Assembly: GCF_041296385.1 (NCBI RefSeq)
Contig: NW_027184085.1
Location: 12,705,301 to 12,769,300, forward strand
Length of the DNA stretch: 64,000 nucleotides
Reading direction: 5' to 3'
From: Aphelocoma coerulescens
Lineage: Eukaryota > Chordata > Aves > Passeriformes > Corvidae
Part shown: positions 52,701 to 61,700 of the stretch, piece after piece
How positions within the stretch are numbered: the first letter of the stretch is position 1
Layout of the letters: every line of letters begins with the position of its first letter
Made by a program: the position numbers and the translations under genes
The notes under the pieces: generated by a model
The model's database searches: none
The model's input: only the letters and a program-made list of their open reading frames with translations
What the model was told of the DNA's origin: nothing

Positions 52701-55700
52701 TAGTTGTTCAACTCACTTCATTGTAAGAAGTTACTGTTCCAGAATTCCTGTTACAAAGCTGATTGTAATAAATCATTGCTCTTAAGTTATGAAATTTTGA
52801 GCACTGTGTAATAATAAAATCCCTAATCTTCACTAGCAAACCACAATAGGAGAACTACTTTTAAAATAACTTGTTCTAAATTTCAGATCACTAAAACCAA
52901 AACAAACGTGGCAAATTTTGTTTGCATTAGTATGTTCTACATTATAATAGGAATCATTAGCTGGGCTAGTCTAACATTTACAGTAAGGAGTTTAAAAACT
53001 AGTGATGTCTTTGATGCATCTTCACTTCTTTTTGAAAGTGTTTTGTGGTCTCTTACAAATGTTAACACATTATGTTCCCATTTCTAATAAGAATATTCTG
53101 TTTTGATCTTGAAAGAGATGCAATGAAAGAGCTACTTAAACAGTAGGCCATATGTTTTTCACAGTATTTGGTCTTAATATCCTTTGTGTATTTTCTAATC
53201 TTTTGCAGATTCTGACAATAAAGGTGTGAATTCTGGTCGCTTGGTTGCTTGCATAACCACTTTGTTCTTATTCAGCAAAATAAGGCCCCAGCTAATGGTC
53301 AAACATGCCATGACCATGCAGCCATACCTGACCACTAAATGTAGTGTAAGTAGAGAAAATCAGTCTTTTGTTTCTCTAGATAATTGAGCATGAAAATGAA
53401 CATTGGTATTGAATACTTGATGAAATTTAAGGTAGGAAAAGAAAATATAACATTGTGGGGTTTTTTTATGGGCATCATAGCTTTGGAACTTACTAGATCC
53501 TTTTGAAGATCCCTGTAGCTTCTAAGATCTTCCTCACCTTCTACCTCCATATTTTACAGCCAAATGAAACTGCAACTCTTTCCCAGGTTTTCTCCTATTA
53601 GGAAATAATTTCTTAAAATTTAGTTTACAGTCACAGTCTTAAAAGTAGTTAAATATTTAACATATGAGTCATAAGACTAAGGATAAGGTTCCATAAGATA
53701 GAGTGATCTAATATATGAGAAGAAAAATGTCTTACTCCATCCTCTTCTAGACTTCATCTCTCACTTCTCTAGCTCTAGTGCTCTTGTATTCCTCTGTAAG
53801 ACATTGTAGAGAGCGCTAACACTGAAAACCTCCCCAGCTCAGGTCTCTGAATCCTTGCAGTGGTTTCCGCCATTTTAATCTGGCACCCTGATCTGCTAGA
53901 AGGAGCAGGGCAGGATCATGCACCCGTGGCTCAAGGAGGATGAGCATGGGTGGGTGGCAGCAGTTCCTTTCAATAGGTAAGCTGCCCAGGGCAGGCTTAA
54001 GGGGTAATTTTCACCAATGTAGGTTGTAGGTACAGCCTGGCATTTTCCAGCCATTTTCCACATTCTCTAGGCACATTTACAACAGACTCTTAGAGCTGCT
54101 TCTGAACAAACAGTATAGGAAAGAGTTATCTAAGTATTTACTTGCTGCAGCTCCTTTAGTGGGTTGCGTATGGTTTGTATTTACACATGGTTGAGATGAA
54201 TCATAGCATTACCACTGACAGCTTGAACATGTAAAATGGCTTGATACTAGCATTAGGGATTTATCCTGATTAGCGAGCTGGATTTGTCAAAAGTCCATTT
54301 CTAGCAGGATGTCTCTTTAATAGATAAATATTTTCCATAGGTTCCACACTTAATATATACATACAGTCACAATAATGCAAACCAGTAGTAATTTTAATTG
54401 TAATTTCTACACTTGTGCAAATTATTACCTTTTGTTTAAGGTGCATTAAGTCATAGCACAACTTCATGTTGTTGCTGATACCTGTTTTCAGGTGTTGTGT
54501 TCCTAGTGTGCATATCTCAGGAAGAGTTCCTAGATTTCTTGTAGGACTGCAGAAAGTTACCAAACCCAAAGGTTTTCAGGTCTGATGCAGCCTTTGTAAG
54601 AGGTATATCCTGCTCATCCAGACTTTTTTCCCCAGAATACCTGTAGTAAATAGAACTAAATTTCATAGTAATACGTCATTTAATAGCAGGTATAAAATAT
54701 ATAAATATTCTTTTAGATGTTTACCAAATAACTTAAATAAGTTGGAGTTTTCAACTACCAGTGCATATTAATAGTACTTAGCTTATCCATGGCCAGAAAT
54801 GTTAAATACCACAAATGCTGTTTTTTCAGACCCAGAATGATTTCATGGTGATCTGCAATGTTGCAAAAATCTTAGAGCTTGTAGTGCCACTAATGGAGCA
54901 CCCAAGTGAGACCTTTCTTGCCACTATTGAGGAAGACCTCATGAAACTCATCATCAAATATGGCATGACAGTAAGTTTTTTATTGCTACTATTCTACTGA
55001 TTCCATTTCACATGTCTTTGGTTTAAAGACAGTCTTGTCTTTATTATGAAGATAACTTTTGAGTCATGAAAAATCAGTGTACTTGGTTTACTGGGGTTTG
55101 CACTGGTTTTGCTGTATTTTAATGAGTTTGAGCAGATTTTCAGAGCAGCCTAGGGACGGACATCCCATGATATTAGTTAGATTGTTAATTTTAGTTCAGC
55201 ATAGGTTTTTCCTGCATAACTTCACAAAAAGCTCAATTTAAACTTCTAAATAGATAATTCATTTGTTCTTTCTTGCTTCTAGGTTGTTCAGCACTGTGTG
55301 AGCTGTCTTGGGGCTGTTGTGAACAAGGTCACTCAGAACTATAAATTTGTGTGGGCCTGTTTTAATAGATACTATGGTAAGTAAAATCATAAAAAGTAAT
55401 TGTCACTTGTCAGTATTGACTACAACTCTTATCTTAGGGATATACCACAATTAAACACTGTGATAAAAACTTTTATTTTACTGCAGGTGCACTTTCTAAA
55501 TTAAAAAATCAACACCAAGAAGACCCCAACAGTACAATACTTACTGCCAATAAACCAGCACTCCTTAGGTCACTTTTCACTGTTGGAGCACTGTGTCGGC
55601 ATTTTGATTTTGATCAGGAAGATTTTAAGGGCAACAGTAAGGTAAAATAACATTTATTCTCATGTCTTATAATGAATGCTCCGCTTTAATTTGAAAGCAC

Positions 55701-58700
55701 ATTATTCCTAGTCCCCCAAAACTATATATTTTTCCATAATGCATATGGTATAGCTTTCTGGTTTTTAATACATGATTTTGCAAGGACTATGCAGTGAAGT
55801 TGTGTTTCTCCTTTTCTTTTTGATAGATATGCTTTTTATAAAAGATTAAAAACATCTGTTTCATCTTCAAATGGCTATTATTTTTGTTTTAATTTGCTCA
55901 GGTTAACATTAAGGATAAAGTACTTGAACTGCTGATGTATTTTACAAAGCATTCAGATGAAGAAGTACAGACAAAAGCCATTATTGGTCTTGGTAAGAAA
56001 TATTAATAGTTTTTTTTATTCTCCTCTGGTAAAAATCCATATGTATCAGTAGGAATTCATGTATTTGTGCAGTCACAAGAGAGTTCACTTAAAATCAAAA
56101 CTTAGTCTGTATTTTTTTTGAGAACTGGCCATAGAAAAGCTGTCAAAGGATTGCTAATTGCATAATTCTGCAGCAGACTGGGTGCTTTTGACAGTGAATG
56201 CCTTTTGATGTGTGACCAGGTTGTAGAGAGCAGCAAATTTCCAAGGTAATGAAGATGTTATTTTTTTTCTCCACATGCAAGTATGTTTTAACTCCAAACC
56301 TTGTTTTTCAGTCTACAAGGTAAAAAAAGATGGAAAAACTTCGAACATTTTAGGGGTAGGAGCAGACATTCTGCAGGAGTCAAGGGAACTCTGCAGTTCA
56401 TAGTAGCTGGATGGCCTTTGTGGGATTAATGTGTTATTTCAGTGATTTGCAGTAGAAAATGAACTTCCACTGATTTAGGGACAAAAATCTTAAATTGGAG
56501 AAAATCTTGTTTGGGCTGATTGGTCTTGGTTTCTAGAAGAGTTCAGTTCATGGTTATTGTTTGGTCTAAAATAAATTGTCTCCGAGGCATGAGAGCCTCC
56601 ATTGTATGATTTAACTGTGGACAAGAATTTGCCTCTTTGTGTTGCTATTTAGGTGGCTTTTCAGATATCCTACTCTAATTCAGGCTAGTGAGGGTTCTGA
56701 GGATAAGGATCAAGACTGAATCTTCATTTCATATTCTATGAGAAACCATTTCAGGCAGCTGAGCAGGATTAATGGCACTGGAGTTGCCTCTGTTGCAGGA
56801 GCAATGCTATGGTTCTCTGGACTGCTTGAAGTTTTTCTAGGCATTATGTCAATGTATACGACACTTAACTACAGTCCAGTCCAGTTTAATTGCACTCTAC
56901 AGAATATTGCATGTGGGGTAGTGTCTGTATTCCTAACCATAGACATGATCACTCTGCTCATGGATATAGAGTATGTCACATTTGCCAAAAATGTTTCTGA
57001 ATTATAGACTGAACTGTGATCCGTTTTGTCAGTAGCCATTTTTCAGATTTTTTTTCTGCCTGTAAGCGTGTCAGTCTTTATTTTAATTAAACCTCACTGT
57101 TTTCAGTGATATACTGATTTCATCCAAGTACTGATTCTGAAGATAGCTGTTGTGTATGTGTGTATGTGTATGTGTATGTGTATGGAGATGTGTTAGAGAG
57201 TGCAAATACCCACCTCAGGCTGGTCACTGAGCAAAGTTTCCGAACTCATTCAATGTTTTTGAGCAGCAGTATGGTGAAAAGGACTAGCAAGCTAACTCAA
57301 CATTTATATATGGTGAAAAGGGTCATGTGAAGAGTGAACGTTCCTATTAGCCTGTCACTTTAGTAGGGACACTCAACAGTTTTAGCCTTTGCCTTGGGAT
57401 GTGCCACTGCTGTTGAGGGATTAAGCTTAATCCTAAGGTTAATAATTGTGGTTATGCTTCTCTTCCAGATGTATACTTGCAAAACAAGTTGAGGATATAA
57501 GATTTTGTTAATAAATTTAGCTAAACTTTTAAGTATCTTAACAGTTAATATTTTACTCAACCAAGTTCAGTGCTTACTGTAAAGATTCTTAACAGAGTGA
57601 AAACAAAGGTGTGAAGAGAAATGGTGTGACAGCATCTCTCAGATGTTAATTCAGTCCTTAAAAAACATATAGCAGGTGCCTTTCATCTGCTATGACAGCC
57701 TCTTATGCCAAGTAAGAGTTCTTCCCCAGTTAACTGGGGCTGGAAAAGTAAATATTTCCCTGAAAATACTGGTGGTTTAGACTTCTTAAAGCGAATGAAG
57801 AAAAAAGCTTTATGAGTCATTACACATATGGCCATGTGCCATTCATTTTCAAAATTAACCATAAGAAATGGGTTGGATTCTGCACAGAGGTGGTCAAGTT
57901 ACAAACACCAATATAAACTTTTATAGACTGCACAATCATACCACATAGTCCAAAGACACCATAATTCCTTTTTCTTCTCTTTTTCCCTTCATCTCACCTG
58001 CTTCTCTGCTTCTTGTTTTGGGACTGAAATGAGATCTGAAACACACTGAGGGCTTGCCTTGGACTTAGCCTTTATCTACATTGTCTTTTTGTGTGTATGG
58101 AGCCTATTTTAAAAACTTGACTCAATCTTCCCTCTGTTACAGCTATTTTTATACATTGCTTTTGCAATTTTATTTGCTTTCCTTTTTTCCCTTGTTTTTC
58201 TTTTATGTTCCTATATATTCTGTGTGCTCATTTAAAATCTGAATTTTTTGTGGTCATAGAAAATGCATTTAATGTCTGCTTTTCCTAAACAGTCTTAAAA
58301 AAATGAAATCGTTAAATGTAAATTAAATTAGGATGTTATGTTCCCATTACTGTTTTTCTAAGATACTCAGTAAGAGTTTGTCATCAGCACTTCTAAATCT
58401 ACATACATTATTTAAAATGGTATACACTACCAGTAATTTAGAAAAGTTTTTATTAAATGCAGACTTAAGGACAGCCAGTTCCTTGGCAAGGGTAGCTACA
58501 GCTAAAAACAGTTCTGTAGTGTGTGTCATCCAACACACGTAGTCTTGGGAGCACTTCAGACAGTCCTCAAGTGAAGAGTACAATAGGTATATGAATAGTG
58601 ACAGCAAGAGCTATAAATTTTACTGTGTTCCCTGGAGATTATTTTTTCTATTACAGTGTTAAATACTCATGATATTTATCAATTTTTCCACATTTTCTCT

Positions 58701-61700
58701 GCATCCATATGAGTCACATTTTACAGTTGCAACAAAATGTTTGTCTCTAAATGTATTAGAATGTCTGTATTAGAAAAGTAACAGATAATTTTTGGTAATG
58801 TTCCTTTCTTGTTCTTGTGATAGCTCCTAGTCACTGAGATGCAGGCCACTACACTGGACCTCGTTCCAGACCTGTATAACTTTCTGTGCAGCTGCCCTGG
58901 GTCAACACTGCATTTTATCCATCAAACAGAGTTGTGGTTAATAGAACTGATATGGCTATCAGAACTCCTTGTAAGCAATGGATGGCGTCCATACGGAAGC
59001 ACGATACTGTTTGGACTAGAAAAAGCCATGCTGCTGGGAGGAGATAAATGTCATACCTTTCTTCTGAAGGACTTAAAAAGCAGAAATACAATTTCTAGAT
59101 TATAATAATGAGAACCATTTCCTCTTTTCTCCACCCTTAGGATTTGCATTTATACAGCACCCAAGTTTAATGTTCGAACAGGAAGTGAAGACTCTGTACA
59201 ACAGCATTCTTTCAGATAAGAATTGTTCCGTAAACTTAAAAATCCAGGTGTTAAAAAACCTCCAGACCTACTTGCAGGAGGAGGATACACGTATGCAGCA
59301 GGCAGATAGAGACTGTAAGTGCTGTTCTTCTGTGCTCATGAGCCTTGCAAAACCTGACTTTGTTGCATATAGTTACTATATATCTGCACCGAGTCACTTA
59401 AAATTGAAACCAGATCAGTAGTGTTGTACCCAAAGTATGATTTAAAAAGAGGTATATGCATAGATGTATTGTTTACTTCCAAGATGTATAAATACTGGAA
59501 GCAATCCAGAATTCATAATTGCTGTAATGCTGGTAATAATAATTTTTATCAAAAACCCCTCTAAGTTTAATTTGCAGATAAAAAAAATAAATACTACATT
59601 TTTAGAAATCCTTTATTAAGGAATTAAGACTTGAATTAAAATTTTGTCTCTCTAGTTTTTTATATATATTTATACATTAGCTGTTCTGCGTTTCATGAGA
59701 TCATAAACCTATTTTAAGACAGCTGAAATGTGTATTTATTGTGAAACTTAAAGATCAGCATATATCAAGTCATGGCAAAAAAAGTGATTATATTATGGTG
59801 AGTGTGCTATTGCTTTTGTCCTTTTTACAGGGAAAAAAGTAGCAAAACAGGAAGACCTGAAAGAAATGGGTGATATTTCCTCAGGGATGAGTAGTTCCAT
59901 CATGCAGCTATATCTCAAACAGGTCCTTGAGGCTTTCTTTCATAACCAGTCCAGTGTACGCCACTTTGCTCTAAATGTCATTGCACTGACATTAAACCAA
60001 GGTCTCATCCATCCTGTTCAGGTATGATAGGCTTTTGTGGTGGGACTTTCTTTTATTCATGTTTTTAGAGGCTTTCACACTTACTATATAAATTTCCAGG
60101 TTCTCTCTTATGTTACAGTCATTTCTTACCTGTAGCAAGAGGCCTTTACAGAAGATATATTTTGAAATCTGACTTATGTTGTTAGCCTATGAGATTCCAA
60201 ATGCTTTATTATCTATTTTTGGATTAAAATGTAGAAGCCCAAGCAGTGCCTAAAGAGCATGTAGATACGTACTTTGGAGCATATTTCTGTTACAACTTTG
60301 AGGTATATGCCAAAATGTTTTCTTTGTTTAATTCTTTATCCTGTGTCAGCTTGCTTCCACCTCAATCCCTATATCCTCCAAACAATATGGAATTCCACAG
60401 TCAGTGTCAGAACTTCAATCATCATCTCCATCATTCTTTGCTTGCACAGTGTTTTGTAATTAATTTTTGATACTGCAACCACTGCACATGTTCAGTCATA
60501 AGTGGTTGTTTGGGGTTTTTTAAATGCAATTTTCTGTATTTTAAATTGACTTTAGAGTTTGAGAAAAAGGGAAATACTACCTGACATCTCACACAACTTT
60601 GTGAGAATGCTGGTGTCTCATAGTATTTTGTTCTATTTACTTGAAAAAAGGGTAGTAAGTTGCATAGACCATCATATTCTAATTTCCGCAGTAGAAACAA
60701 AGAACAAAAACTGAGAAAGAGGAGGTACAATGCCTCTAAATAATCATTTCATTTGTTTTTCAAGTGCGTGCCGTACTTAATTGCTATGGGCACAGATCCA
60801 GAGCCCTCTATGAGAAATAAAGCTGACCAACAGTTGGTGGAAATAGACAAAAAATATGCTGGGTTCATTCATGTAAGTAATTCTAATTTAACATTTTACA
60901 AAATACTCTTATGTTCTCTAGTGTTTTAACAGTTGAATCTGCTTCAGCTTCAGAAAAAGAGTATAAAGTAAAAGAATAAACAGTAACTGTAAGCAGTTGT
61001 AGAAGATGACTCTTCTCCCTGTTTGGAGATTTCTTTTCTGAGAAACAAAAAGGATAATATATTTTGAAATGTCTCTTCTAGACCAAAATTTCCTTTAATT
61101 TATGATTCACAGTAATGTTTTCCACACTAAATAGTACTTAAGAGCCTTTATTTTATAAGAGGTAAGGACAAGTGTTTCATAATGTTTAGCAGTGATTTTC
61201 CTGTATCAGTGGGCTAGAAAAGAAAACACCATGTAACAGTCAAAAGAAGTCCTTAGAGTATATATATTAGAGTGTGCAAGTCACCAAGGCTTTATAAATT
61301 ATAATCTAAGCAGAAGGAGCATAGGAAATATCTGATGAACCTTGCTGAAAGGAAAAACTGAGGGCTATGTAAGGATGTGGAGTTGTGGCATAGTGCCAGA
61401 TCTGCTTAAGTTCTGAAATTAGGCTGCAGCATTCTCCTTATTTTGGAAGATCGCAGTCTAGGTTCAGTGTGTGTCCTATGTTGTAGGACTTCTCACATAT
61501 CCTTCCATGTATTCCACTGCATTTGGAGCATTGCACTGTTGGTGGCATCCAAACAAATACCTCATCCATTAGGTGAAGGCTAGCAGTTGGAATTTGCTGT
61601 GTTAGGCAGCTGGGATTTAAGGCAGCGTATAGACACATAGACAACTTTGCTGGACAGCAACAGATGTAGTATGAGGACAGTTTGATATGCAGCCTAACTA

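Noticed and set aside
58839..59105. 88-codon + frame just before exon 39, considered as an extended or alternative exon
   Set aside because: It ends in a stop 36 nt before the strong exon 39 acceptor, has no matching donor, and the NIPBL sequence resumes exactly at 59141.
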